Shown: in pieces, positions 32,721-43,739 of the stretch
How the letters are laid out: each line of letters begins with the position of its first letter
How positions within the stretch are numbered: position 1 is the stretch's first letter
Origin: Leptodactylus fallax
Taxonomy: Eukaryota > Chordata > Amphibia > Anura > Leptodactylidae
Length of the DNA: 64,000 bases
Assembly: GCA_947044405.1 (NCBI GenBank)
Contig: CAMRHE010000167.1
Location: 4,261,001-4,325,000, forward strand
Direction: 5' to 3'
Made by a program: the position numbers and the translations under genes
The notes under the pieces: model-generated
Told to the model about the DNA's origin: nothing
Seen by the model: the letters and a program-made list of their open reading frames with translations, nothing else
Database searches by the model: none

Positions 32721-35085
32721 TATGTTAGATAATACAGATAAAAAATGTTGTTATTTTTCTTAGGCATTCTTCTGTACTTGTAGAGCCTATTTAAATAGCC
32801 CTTTTTGCACTTTGTAGCATCCATGGTCCTGCAATAGATATGTAGAATGGTTGTTTAATAAATGTCTTCAGTTTATCAACTGTGGTGTTTGCTTTCGATG
32901 CAAGCAAGGCAAAATAAGTAGGCTCTCCATCATTGTGATAAGCATTTGACGGTAATAGATGCCACATCACAAGAGCAAACAGAAGAAGGTTGTGGTGTAT
33001 GATGAAGGCTGCACAGAATACAATTTTCTTTTGTGTATGGAGTGATGGAAGAGACAGGTGGACAAACATCTTCAGCTAACTAGAAACCAGCTCTTCCTTC
33101 ACCTGGGTCTTGCATGAGACTTTCATTACAAAGTGATTCTTTCTATAGATTAAACTGGAGATAGGTCAAACAGAGAAGATGGAAAGTGACTTTAACAAGG
33201 ACTCTCATACAAAGAATTACTTGCTTCTCTGTCTGACATACTACGATACTTAAACTGCAAAATGTGCAGGCCACAACTACTGCTTCATACATATACAAAT
33301 GTGTAGCTGTTTGAACTTAGGTTGGAACATTTTAGTATTAAACTGAGTTTTTGTCACCTTGTTCATTGATGTACATGTTAATATTCACATTCTTCATTCC
33401 ATATTTTACTTTTTTTAATTTTTTTCAATGCATTGGTCATGAAGACACACCATCAGTACACTTGCAGAAAGATCTGTAGTAATAAGAATAGGACCCATGC
33501 ATGCAGCTCCTCAGTTGCCCTGGCCACCCAGCCTACTCCCAGTTGCCTCCCAGCCTGCACTTGTTTCTCTTCCCACATGATGTAATGTACTGTGTAAGGT
33601 GGACAGTTCACCAAGACAGACCACTGCATGAAGGCCTACCCGAAGACAGGACATCCTGGAAATATGGCTGAAGAAAACACACACCTCTACAGGTTATCCT
33701 ATTACTGGTAATTTACTGAGATAGAAGTTGTTCAGCACAAACAGCAACTGCCCAGATCGTACAGGGTTCTGCACTCAACTCCAACTGATCCTGCTTCTTA
33801 GATATATGTTCATGTTTACTTTGCTAACATTTGGGCAAAGTGAAGGCTCCAGTCCTGGATCGATATGGAAACACATTACACTAACAGTCACAATGGAGTT
33901 CTGGATGGAAGAGCCAAAAGGCAGAGGTAAACCTCCTTTTATAGGAAGATTTTCCTGCCAGGTATGAATAGTAATCATTAGACCACAGCATGAGAAGGCT
34001 GTACCTTGAGTGACTCAAAAAGGACACCGCCTGCTTTGAAGCCAGTAGGCACAACTGGGTTCTTCCTGTTTAGAAGAATGATGTGGCCTCCCTTGTTCCT
34101 TAAAATGCTAGACTTTATTTAGAGTGGCAGTGGCATAAAGTACGGTGCATCAATGAGTCATCACAGTGTCATACGTCACATGTATAGTGTACAATCTAAC
34201 ACATGTACAAAACAGCACACAGAACATACCATCATGTGTCAGGACCGAGTATAAGTTGCCAACCTAAGGTCATACTTATGGAAGGAGGTGACTTCCTCTG
34301 CCTTACAAGGAGTTCATTTACAAATGTGACTACCTGTTACCAAGCTGTAGGACCTTGGAAGTGCTGGACAAATCAGTCTAGGAACAGAAGTGCCTTTACC
34401 ATCACGTAAAGCATGGAATACTCCTTTACATGACATTTCCATCTCTTATATGAATGATCTCATCCTATAAAATGAAAAGCTTATTAGCCACATGTATAAC
34501 ATATAAACTTGTCATTTGCCTAGCACCTAAAAATCTTATATTTTCTTCACCCCTCCAGGTTGGTGCCAGTGTTTCTGCATTAAAGTAATTTCAGCTTGTA
34601 AAACCAAATGTATCAAAAATATGAGCTATACTGGAGTAAAAGTCAGTACAGAAAAATTCCTCATTAGTGGACCTGATAGGAGCCCGAATATCAGAGATTC
34701 TGGATTATTGGAGGGTCAAAGGAAAGTATAGCAGAATTATGAAGATTAAGATTCTTTTTTTAAATGAAGACACTTGACAGAAATTGTGTATACATGGCAA
34801 GATTTCCTACTGTATGGATGATTTTTTTCCATATATGATTTTTACCCAAGGTGCCTGGCAAAGTGTTTTCCCATTTTCCAATTAAATATATGCTGAGAAT
34901 GTCCATTTATGTTTAGAAGAAATACCTGTCAACTGATCCAGTATTTTCACAAAAACCAGCAGAATGTAGCACAGCTGATGATATAGCTAGCTACCTAGGG
35001 TAAAATCCCTCAAAGAAGACCTCAAACAACAATATAAGATACAGCAGAAAAAAATGGCCTAAAACACAACTTTTATTCTAATGCA
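32721..35085. other. Repeat-poor stretch with two unassigned open frames
   Basis: 2.4 kb with no clear transposon ends. Reverse frame 32791-33069 (92 codons) begins at an ATG with A at -3, has a hydrophobic run (FIIHHNLLLFALVMW) that could act as a signal anchor and then a hydrophilic part (NDGEPTYFALLASKANTTVD). Forward frame 33728-33967 ends next to CAGGTATGAAT, a donor-like site. I cannot match either to a family. They may be chance frames. Confidence 0.3.
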
Positions 35086-35608
35086 ATACTAAAATGGTGA
35101 AATGCGTTCATCCAACATAAAAAGAGAATCTGTGGCAACCACAAGCCACTGTAGGACAACAGAATAAGCTGGCAAGAAATTGCACACAGTAAGAGACCAA
35201 CCTGGAGGCCACATCGAGCAAGTCCCCTATTATATAGAACGGTCTTACCATATGTCTGGTGGCTCCCTTTATGGTCTTCTAGAGTGCATTTGCTGCCAGC
35301 GTAAAGGACAGGAGCGGGTGCGGTACCAACGAGGTAGTCTACCACATAGGTGGGAGTCACCGGCCAATAAGCTGACCCTGTGAGGCCCTTAGTCATCTGG
35401 CCCTTGAACACCCCAAATTGCTCCTCTACCTTACAAGGGCAGTACCCAAGCTTGCCCTTAAACAAATTGGGCTTTCTAGGGGCAATTTGTTTCAGGGCAA
35501 GCTTGGGTACTGCTCTTGTAAGGGCTAGCTTATTCCGTACAGTGCCTTCTGGTTGCCACAAACTCTCTTGCTATGTTGGATGTATGCATTTCACCATTTT
35601 ATTATTGA
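35086..35608. repeat. Palindromic MITE with inner hairpin
   Basis: AAAATGGTGAAATGCGTTCATCC (35090) is inverted at 35576-35603 (GGATGTATGCATTTCACCATTTT). GCAGTACCCAAGCTTGCCC (35430) is inverted at 35497-35515 (GGGCAAGCTTGGGTACTGC) around a loop near 35470-35480. The 162-codon reverse frame and the forward frames here are by-products of the palindrome. Confidence 0.75.
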
Positions 35609-35836
35609 ATGAGTATTTTGCTGACATCTCAAGTGTATAGCCTGCATAATATATTGAAGTGGTCATGTACAGTACATCTGGTTAAAATCTGGCCCATACA
35701 TTAGAATATGGGTGAGAAGAAAAAAGCTACACAGAATTATTTATTTATTTGAATTAAACATTTATTTGAGCCTAATAAATAGTAATTGATCTGTGAGGTC
35801 CTATGTCAACAATAGTTAACAAAGAGTATAATATTA

Positions 35837-36991
35837 CAGTGCCTTGCGAAAGTATTCGGCCCCATTGAACTTTTCAACCTTTTGCCACATTTCAGGCTTC
35901 AAACATAAGGATATAAAATTTTAATTTTTTTCTTTATAGAATGGTCCTGTATTTGGCTCCATCCATCTTCCCATCAATTTTAACCATCTTCCCTGTACCT
36001 GCTGAAGAAAAGCAGGCCCAAACCATGATGCTGCCATCACCATGTTTGACAGTGGGGATGGTGTGTTCAGGGTGATGAGCTGTGTTGCTTTTACGCCAAA
36101 CATATCGTTTTGCATTGTGGCCAAAAAGTTCGATTTTGGTTTCATCTGACCAGAGCACCTTCTTCCACAGGTTTGGTGTGTCTCCCAGGTGGCTTGTGGC
36201 AAATTTTAAACAAGACTTTTTATGGATATCTTTGAGAAATGGCTTTCTTCCTGCCACTCTTCCATAAAGGCCAGATTTGTGCAGTGTACGACTGATTGTT
36301 GTCCTATGGACAGACTCTCCCACCTCAGCTGTAGATCTCTGCAGTTCATCCAGAATGATCATGGGACTCTTGGCTGCATCTCTGATCAGTCTTCTCCTTG
36401 TTTGAGATGAAAGTTTAGAGGGACGGCCGGGTCTTGGTAGATTTGCAGTGGTCTGATACGCCTTCCATTTCAATATGATCGCTTGCACAGTGCTCCTTGG
36501 GATGTTTAAAGTTTGGGAAATCTTTTTGTATCCAAATCCGGCTTTAAACTTCTCCACAACAGTATCACGGACCTGCCTGGTGTGTTCCTTGGTCTTCATG
36601 ATGCTCTCTGCGCTTTAAACAGAACCCTGAGACTATCACAGAGCAGGTGCATTTATACGGAGACTTGATTACACACAGGTGGATTATATTTATCATCATC
36701 AGTCATTTAGGACAAGATTGGATCATTCAGTGATCCTCACTGAACTTCTGGAGTGAGCTTGCTGCACTGAAAGTAAAGGGGCCGAATAATATTGCACGCC
36801 CCACTTTTCAGTTTTTTATTTTTTACAAAAGTTTAAAATAACCAATACATTTCATTCCACTTCACAATTGTGTCCCACTTGTTGTTGATTCTTCACCAAA
36901 AAATTAAAATTTTATATCTTTATGTTTGAAGCCTGAAATGTGGCAAAAGGTTGAAAAGTTCAAGGGGGCCAAATACTTTTGCAAGGCACTG
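35837..36991 (-). mobile_element. Tc1-like transposon, family II, internally deleted
   Basis: A 1155-bp element flanked by TA (35835-35836 and 36992-36993) with both terminal repeats (CAGTGCCTTGCGAAAGTATT and complement). Compared with 11111-11897 and 61087-63668, about 450 bp are missing at 35930, from the left inner repeat region to the transposase between the first and second catalytic Asp. Right inner repeat at 36776-36810 is kept. Confidence 0.95.
35934..36599 (-). CDS. Truncated Tc1 transposase: DNA-binding half, open frame of 221 residues
   Basis: Reverse-strand uninterrupted frame from MKTKEHTRQV to a stop at the deletion junction. Residues 1-60 contain a paired-like helix-turn-helix (KKISQTLNIPRSTVQAIILKW), followed by a GRPSKLS basic hinge and a second helix-turn-helix-like part up to about 120. 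It then has WSDETKIELFG with the first catalytic Asp near residue 165 and the [10 protein letters not shown] segment. The second Asp and the Glu are gone. Full-length Tc1 enzymes have about 340 residues. It could bind the terminal repeats of family II copies but not cut DNA. Whether it is expressed cannot be seen; no promoter is recognised. Confidence 0.7.
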   Translation of the reverse strand: MKTKEHTRQVRDTVVEKFKAGFGYKKISQTLNIPRSTVQAIILKWKAYQTTANLPRPGRPSKLSSQTRRRLIRDAAKSPMIILDELQRSTAEVGESVHRTTISRTLHKSGLYGRVAGRKPFLKDIHKKSCLKFATSHLGDTPNLWKKVLWSDETKIELFGHNAKRYVWRKSNTAHHPEHTIPTVKHGDGSIMVWACFSSAGTGKMVKIDGKMDGAKYRTIL

Positions 36992-36993
36992 TA

Positions 36994-37119
36994 CCTATCT
37001 TGCCACATCAGATGTTACGGGGCAATAACCAAACATGTAGCACTGAGTTTAAAATAAGTAAGATAAGTCTAATCCTAAGTACAGCACTACATTTATACTG
37101 TAGTGTCATGAGTATTCTT
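36994..37119. other. Short spacer
   Basis: Unique-looking, nothing recognised. Confidence 0.35.
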
Positions 37120-37300
37120 CCATTCATAGATTGTAAGCCCTTGCGGGCAGGGCCCTCTGTCCCACTGTGCCAGTTGGTCACTATTAGTATTATATGTGTC
37201 TTGTATATTTTGTGTACCGTATGTAAACCCTCAACTGTAAAGCACCATGGAATTAATGGTGCTATATAAATAAACAATAATAATAAAAAATAAACAATAA
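37120..37300 (+). repeat. LINE or SINE 3' tail with AATA repeats
   Basis: GATTGTAAGCCCTTGCGGGC at the left and TGTAAAGCACCATGGAATTAATGGTGCTATATAAATAAA-type end (37228-37272), followed by AATAATA units to 37300. The GGTGCTATATAAATAAA ending followed by short tandem repeats is typical of L2/CR1-type LINE tails and SINEs derived from them. No A and B boxes of a tRNA-derived promoter are recognised. Confidence 0.55.
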
Positions 37301-37461
37301 TAATTCCCCTAGCTGCAGAGGAACTTCATCATGGTTTTCTTGTGCAGGGGGCCCTGTAACTACAATAATTGGAGCCAAAAATTATTTCAGTAATTATAAT
37401 GTGCAGCAAGTGTGGGCCCACTATGTCATTAGAATGGTTTGACTTTCAAGACTGGAGTTAA

Positions 37462-37964
37462 AGGGGTATTCCCATGAACATAATCATATCTATATTTGTA
37501 GATAATTAAAAGTTAAACATTTTCGCAAATACAAGTAGTTAAAAATTCTGCAGAGTTTTAAAGATTTTATCTAACTATCTTAGTGGTGGCTGTCTATTGT
37601 CTTGATCTGTTGCCAATGGATAGAACCACAAATGCAGAAACTTTCTATGGTTTGGGACTTGTCAGGAACCCAGCCATAATTTTCTTATTGTAGCTGGGTT
37701 ATCAGGTAGGGACACTACAGTACATGTAACAGAAAATATCCTGGCCACAATAAGGAAATCATGGCTGATTTTCTGACCTCAGAAAAGTCCTGCATTCATG
37801 GTCATATCCACTGGCAACCGATCAAGACAACAACTTGTGACCACAAGATATTTAGATATAATCTTTAAAATTTAACAAAATGCTTAATTACTTATATTTG
37901 CAAAAATGTTTAACTTTTAATTATCTACAAATTTAAAAATGGTTGTGATCGGGGGAATACCCCT
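37462..37964. mobile_element. TTAA-flanked foldback MITE
   Basis: A 503-bp element between TTAA at 37458-37461 and at 37965-37968. Ends AGGGGTATTCCC and GGGAATACCCCT are a perfect 12-bp inverted repeat. Self-complementarity continues inwards for about 200 bp (TTTGTAGATAATTAAAAGTT at 37496 against AACTTTTAATTATCTACAAA at 37911). Non-coding. Confidence 0.8.
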
Positions 37965-37979
37965 TTAAGTCTAGGTACA

Positions 37980-38150
37980 GTTTGAGGTCAGGGATGGATG
38001 AGTTTGAGCATGAACAGAGACCCAGACAACAGGTCAGGACAGGCAGCACAGCTTTGTAGGTCTGGTAACAAGTCACGGTCAGACACAAGAAATCAGAGAA
38101 CACAGGTCAGGTAGCATGAGAATAAATTCAAGTAACAAGACAGGATGCCA
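37980..38150 (-). repeat. Possible LTR fragment
   Basis: CAG/ACA-rich sequence (CAGGTCAGGACAGGCAGCAC, AAGTCACGGTCAGACACAAG) similar in style to the Gypsy LTR region 58970-59120. No ends or target duplication seen. Confidence 0.3.
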
Positions 38151-38579
38151 GTGGCCCTAAAGTAAAGCTCGCTTTCCCTTCGGTTGCTTCTCCATTGCTC
38201 TGATCCTTCAGAGAATCAAAGATAATGATCCCAGACTGAGAGATACAAATTTAAAACTTAATGCGCCAGTATGTAATGGATAATACATTATGCACTACTG
38301 TATATTTTATAATTAAAGAGCACAATACAGTTTACAACAAAACGTACAAAATCATAATACATGAGGAGAAAGCAGTACCCAACTGGGTATACAATCTAAG
38401 GACCCACATACATCTCCTGCTCTACCAGTTTCTCCCTTCTTATCATTTCTTCTCCGGATTTCTTTTTCTTACTTGGCCTACAACTATGCAACCCTACAAC
38501 CACTTAAAAGGACTATTCAGCTTTCATAAGTTCTCTACTTATATTGCATTCTGTTATTTTTAAAGATTCTAAGATCCTT

Positions 38580-38765
38580 TGAAGGTCCAAGTCTTTTCTG
38601 TATAAAAAGTCTGTGAATTTTCAGTTTCTTGTATAACACCATGTCTGAAGAAGAGAGCTAGTACTCTCGAAAGCTCGCCATCAAATATACTCAGTTAGCC
38701 TTTAAAAGGTATTGCCTGATTTCTTCACTCTTCCACTACTTTCTATGGCTAACATGGTACAACAT
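38580..38765 (+). repeat. Repeat fragment carrying a hammerhead-like hairpin
   Basis: Contains the hairpin at 38645 followed by GTTAGCCTTTAAAAGGTATTGCC and CTATGGCTAACATGGTAC. This order (hairpin, TTAGCC...GGTAT, GGCTAAC) looks like a dispersed vertebrate retroelement part, perhaps Penelope-like. Class is inferred and not proven. Confidence 0.4.
38645..38677 (+). ncRNA. Hammerhead-ribozyme-like core
   Basis: CTGAAGA (38645-38651), one A, a perfect 5-bp stem GAGAG/CTCTC (38653-38657 and 38664-38668) with a CTAGTA loop, then GAAA (38669-38672) and GCTCG. The order CUGANGA - stem II - GAAA is the catalytic core of hammerhead ribozymes. The extra A at the base of stem II and the unassigned stems I and III and cleavage site leave activity open. 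Confidence 0.35.
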
Positions 38766-38772
38766 TATACTA

Positions 38773-39117
38773 CTATTCAGCTTTCTAAAATTTATGTCCT
38801 ATCCATAGGATAGGACATCAATTTTCGATCACCAAGGGTCCGACAGCCAAGACTCTCGCAGATCAGCTGTTTATTCGTGACAGCACGAGCTGCAGTACTC
38901 ACTCACCATGCTTTTTACTTGTAATAGTGGCCATAGTGAGTGCTACAGAGGTTGTCCCATTGAAGTCTAAAGGACAACCACTGCAATCATCACTATGGCC
39001 ACTATTAAAAGTATGGTGAGTAACCACTGCTTCTCAAGCCATCACAGGGAAACAGCTTATCTGCAGAAGTCCTGGCAGTCAGACCCTTAAGATTGATGAC
39101 CTATCCTATGATACTAT
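38773..39117. repeat. Palindromic MITE
   Basis: CCTATCCATAGGATAGGACATCAATTTT at the left is answered by GATTGATGACCTATCCTATGATAC at the right. The arms continue inwards: GCATACTT-type CACCATGCTTTTTACTTG (38906) against AAAAGTATGGTGAGT (39007), and GTGGCCATAGTGA (38927) against TCACTATGGCCAC (38990). Arms about 160 bp. Non-coding. A related fragment lies at 42695-42785. Confidence 0.7.
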
Positions 39118-41738
39118 GATGTCTCCATCTAACGCATTTTGAACTGTATTTTGCGGACATGTGGTGTCTGTGATATTCACGTGCAGAACCACACCCTGCT
39201 GTGCAGGTGTTGGACTGTAAAAGGTTGAGCCATTATTTACGTCTGTGAAAAGCAGATCAACTTTTTTTTTTTTATTTCATATACTTTCCATGTCTCTGGT
39301 CCGTGAAAAAATGATGACACATAGATGGCAGGTTTTACTTTTTTCCCATATTCACACATAGTGGCAGATTGATGAGAACTGTCTTAAAGGAAAACTGTCT
39401 TAGTTACCCATAGCAACCAATCACAACACAGCTTTCATTTCTTATAGTGCTTTTGGGAAATAAAAACTGCACTGGCATTGGTTATTATCTGCCCCATTGT
39501 TTTTAGCTTGATTTAATAAAGGTAGATTTTATTTTTCTGTGTATACTTATAAAATGCTAAACATGTTATTAATGTATAGTACCTTTGCATTAACGTACAG
39601 ATTCAGCACCCTCTATACAATAGATCATTTGAAGGGAAAGTGGATCAAATCTACAAGTTTTTGACTAAGTTTCTGGTTGTTCTCATTTCTTGGACATTGT
39701 ATGGATGTTGTAATCCTTTTTTGTTTGTTTTACCTTCTCCATACATGGTTACTGGATTAATCGACAACCCACTCCTCTAATTTAATCTAGCATTTGTCTC
39801 TCACCATATTAAGTATGGACTTCACAGGCTCTCAGGTTGTACACTATCAATCCTATTGATTGTGGTTTCCCCTCTATGTCCCCATAGATTGACTTCATTG
39901 CATCTCATCTTGACTTCCTGGCTTCTTTTCCATATGTGTCACTTTCTCATTTGTATTGTTATTCAGTTACAATAATGTTTCCACTACTTACACAGTTCTT
40001 GTTATGTCAGTTTTTTTAATAAAAATAAATGTAAAAAAATCAGTTAAAAGATCCGCAAAGTCCTGACTATAAATGTAATCACTCAATGGTTTGACAATTA
40101 ATTCAACCATCTAAATGCTGGTGCGCTTTGTAAAAAGTACCATGTAGTATGTAAGTATCATGTAACACAGTAAGACCAGTAGCAAGCGAAAAATTGAAGA
40201 ATGCAAAGACAGGTCTAGTCTATTTTACACCATGTTTTCTTTTGTTTCTACTTGTTGTATGTTTGTTCTATATTAAATGCTTTACCTGAAATACTTTATT
40301 GTATAAGATGTAAAATGATTAAATCATATCAAACGTAATAATACAAGATCTGCTATAGAGCTACAAGTTGATAACACCACCATTGCTACAAGTAGCCTGT
40401 GTGACCCTAAGTTTCCTTCAAATTTCCTGGCACATGGAAATCTTATTGAAATATGTTGCCTTTAATTAGACAAAAAAAATTCAGTAGTTCTTCAACAAGA
40501 ATAAGTCTCCTTACAACACATAATGAATATGGTAGAAATGGCCAGTGTACCAGCTGAGTGGTTTACCACATCCTTCAGTTAACTGCCATTTACTTTTAAT
40601 TTAATTAAGATTGAAGCCAGCGTCTTGTGGCAGTGAATGTCAAGCCATTAAGATGCTGAGAAATTGAGATCTGTCAGAATTTGTTGCAATAAACAAAGGA
40701 TCTCTGTGCAGAGTATACAAGTGAACTGTTTATACTGCCGGCTATCACATATAACACCAGTGTTTTTACTTCCTCTTCCATCTTAATTTAGACAGGCAAT
40801 AGCCCTTAAGCTTGTATTTCTTTGAAGATATCCATATAAATCATGAATCAGAAATTATAAACAGAGGTATATATAGGTAACCACTGATAGTAAAGTATAT
40901 TGCATTAGCTAGGAATATGTCCCTAGATGTAGAGAATGTAGAGGTCCCATCTGCCTATGTACACTGTCCATAAAGAATGGCACAACGGTTTGTATAGTTG
41001 TAAAAACATAACAAGCTCACTTCCAGCCCTGCCTTATTCCGGTCCAGCTGCGTAACCAGGGCAATTCCATCTAGTATTCCAGCCAGCTACATCAATTCCA
41101 CACCCATCACAATGCTGCTCTGTTTGATGTCTGAAACAAGATCAAACTCCTGGGCTTCACACATCCTGCTTCCTACACATGCAAAATCATTTTATTAGCA
41201 TCCAGGAGAGTTCATCTAAACAGCTCTCATTAAAGCTGTTGATAGGAGGAAGTTTGTAATTTTTTGAGCTTCATATGGTCAGTCTGCAGGCAGCTCAGCA
41301 GGCGGCTTATCCAAGAGACATTTCAGCTTTAGAGGGCTGAAAACATCAGCTGAGCAGTGACTTCTTCCAATGACCAAGTGTGTCAAATGTTACTTGTCGT
41401 TACTTATGATTTGACTGGCATTCCTTAAAAAAATTAATGAGAAGTGTTCCTAGTATGTTATTAATAACTCCAAGGAGGAGATGAAGGTGTTGTAATATTC
41501 TTATTCTTACCTGACATTTGTGCACAAGCTGCAGCAATGTATAAAGACCATTATTTTCAATATGGACTGCAAGGTTGCGGTTGGATGCCAGAGTGACCTA
41601 CGGTGATAGTCTAATTGTTCTCCAATGGGTGTTCCAGAAGCTTTCTGAACGCATCCTTAACAAAGATGCTCGTCCTTGATGTGTTCTGCTAAATTTTAAA
41701 TTAGAGCCCATGGATGGTAGAGCAGAAGTGCATTGTAA
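39118..41738. other. Repeat-poor stretch, no gene recognised
   Basis: 2.6 kb, the longest span with no recognised transposon. No open frame of note. Two parts, 40560-40860 and 41190-41430, have a complex, non-repetitive composition with TAATTTAATTAAG, CATTAAAG and similar homeodomain-type sites and could be conserved regulatory DNA, but this cannot be judged without comparison. Confidence 0.4.
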
Positions 41739-41940
41739 GTTTAGGGCTACATAGCGATTTTGGCTGTGACTCCTGCCACTTGACTAAAGGTCGCCTCACT
41801 CTTCCACTAAAGGTCAGCTTGTCACCCTGTGGCTGCTTCACTAATGTAAGTTGATGGAGCTTTCTTGTGACCCCAAAGATACTGTGACAGCGACATGCAG
41901 TCACAAAAAATCAAGAACTACAGCCAAAAGTTAGAGACTA
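41739..41940. repeat. Foldback MITE, 18606 family
   Basis: TTTAGGGCTACATAGCGATTTTGGC on the left and complementary TACAGCCAAAAGTTAGAG on the right, with GTGACCCCAAAG in the interior as in the 18606 copy. Confidence 0.55.
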
Positions 41941-41989
41941 ATAGTAATTTTGGCTTTCACAAAGTTTGCTGCTTCAGTGTTTTTAGATC

Positions 41990-42075
41990 TTTTAGTCAGC
42001 TGTTTCTATGATATACTATTAGTATAGTACAATTATCAGCATAGTATTAGTATAGTACAATTATCAGCATTTTGT
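41990..42075. repeat. Short tandem duplication
   Basis: ATTAGTATAGTACAATTATCAGCAT occurs twice in direct succession (about 42018-42042 and 42046-42073). Confidence 0.75.
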
Positions 42076-42089
42076 AAGTTTTAAACTTT

Positions 42090-42460
42090 TATTAACAAAT
42101 ACATCAAGTTTATGCAAAAACTTAGTGTTGACCTTTTTCTTTCAAGACTTCTGAAATTCACCCTGGCATGGTGGATATCAGCTTCCTGGCTTGACTGATG
42201 ACAATCTATTCTTGTCTAATCAGTGCTTGGAGTTTATTACAATTTCTGTGTTTTTTGTTTGTCCACCTGCTTTTTGAGGATTGACCACAGGCTCTCAATG
42301 GGATTGAGATCTGGAAAGTTTCCTGACTATGGACCCAAAACTTCTATGTTTTATTAACCGAGCCACTTAGCTATCATCACTTTTGCCTTGTGATATGTGG
42401 TGGTCCATTATGGTTAATAAAGCATTGTTCATCACCAAATTGCTCTTGGAACATTAAAGC
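42090..42460 (-). pseudogene. Decayed Tc1 transposase fragment (family VII)
   Basis: Reverse-strand remnant. CTCAATGGGATTGAGATCTGG (42295-42315) is the complement of the region encoding the DLNPIE motif with the catalytic Glu, and GGATTGACCACAGG precedes it as in related elements. Upstream and downstream sequence agrees only loosely with Tc1 relatives and no terminal repeats are left. The oldest Tc1-type sequence in the window. Confidence 0.5.
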
Positions 42461-42464
42461 TAAG

Positions 42465-42678
42465 GCCCCACATTGTGGAAACACAGCGTTTTTTGCTGCA
42501 GATTTTGCAGTGGTTTTTTGAGCCAAAGCCAAGAATGGCTACAAAAGGAATGGGAAATATATAGGAAGTACTTCTACTTCTACTTTCTGCTCAATCCACT
42601 CCTGGCTTTGGCTCAAAACCCCCCCAGCAAAATCTGCAACAAGAAAGCTGGGTTTCTGCAACATGGGGCCTTAGCCTA
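42465..42678. repeat. Foldback MITE (CTAAGGCCCCACA type)
   Basis: Ends CTAAGGCCCCACATTGTGGAAAC and GTTTCTGCAACATGGGGCCTTAG are inverted. The centre also folds: TTTTGAGCCAAAGCCA (42515) against TGGCTTTGGCTCAAAA (42603). About 214 bp, non-coding. Partial relatives at 27532, 43517 and 52820-53055. Confidence 0.7.
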
Positions 42679-43516
42679 AAGTGGTTTTCTGTTTTTTAAT
42701 ATTGATGGCTGACACTCGGGACCCCTGAAGATCACCTGTACCAAGTGAAGATCTAATATTGATGGCCTATCCTAAGGAGTCAAGTTTGCACTGTCCAAAA
42801 CTTAGAATTAGTAAATCTGCCCCACTGGCTCCAGGTTTATCAAAAAAATCAGATGTATAATAAATAAGGTTTCAAATGGAAGTATAATGGAATTATGCCA
42901 GTCGATATTTCTATGAAAATGGTGAGTTGGATTATTTGTTTCAGATAGCATGCATTAGAAGTTATATAAAGCCTTTTATTCAGTTCCAATATTTATCCAG
43001 CACAAAGCTGTCATTACAGAGGATTCCTTCTTCCGGATTACAAGTGACAACACGGATTTAGATACCTATGCTACCATTGTGTTTGTCTCAGCTGAGCAAA
43101 TCTGCTGCTCACATTACTAAAAAGTATTAAACATTGTCTTAAAGAGCTTAATCTGTGTCAGAAGACTTCTCAGAGCACTTTTTGGCATTACTTTTCAAGA
43201 CAAAGGAAGATGTAGATACTATATTAAGTGTCAGCAATGTCTTAGACTGAACAGTGAACTATTACATTCAAGGAGACCATTTGTGCTTCAAAGAAAACGG
43301 CAACATGGCAAAGAGAAATTTTTATAATATTATCAATACCCATGAACATGCACTGCCATGAATGAACTTATTAGCTGTAGTAACTAGCTTTATTATATCT
43401 GAAAAAGAAGTATACATTGTCATGCCTTGTTATAATACTCTGTGTGACAAATAACCCTACATATAATAGCTCAATAAACACTTGAATACATTGCTGCCTA
43501 GATACAGTTTGAAGCC
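42679..43516. other. Spacer with MITE fragment
   Basis: 42695-42785 resembles one arm of the 38773 MITE (ATTGATGGC, GATCACCTGTACC). The rest is AT-rich without a recognised gene. Confidence 0.35.
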
Positions 43517-43685
43517 GGGGCCCCACGTTATGAAAGCACGGAAACGTGCGCGGCATAAAAAGCACTGTGTTTTACAGTACCTGCAAAGTGGGTGGGATTC
43601 TGGCTAATCCCACTCACAAATTGCAGAAAAAAATCCTATCAGCATGTCAATTATACCTAGGGAAATGCTGGGTTTTCCAGGCCTT
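43517..43685. repeat. MITE fragment (GGGGCCCCACGTT type)
   Basis: GGGGCCCCACGTTATG on the left, then TTTTACAGTACCTGCAAAGTGGG, which recurs at 52828-52850 (TTTTACAGTACCTGCAAAGTGG). Right end not clear. Confidence 0.5.
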
Positions 43686-43739
43686 TTGGGACACCATGAT
43701 GACATGATTATGATTATATGGTAATATTAAAAATGTTTC

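Noticed and set aside
33728..33967. Forward frame ending at a donor-like CAGGTATGAA as a first exon
   Set aside because: Only one splice-like site and no known protein family; not enough to call.
35073..35561. 162-codon reverse-strand frame
   Set aside because: Lies wholly inside a palindromic MITE; the frame mirrors the inverted arms and shows no domain.
36979..37277. Frames on both strands over the LINE/SINE tail
   Set aside because: Repeat-derived; the sequence is a dispersed 3' tail.
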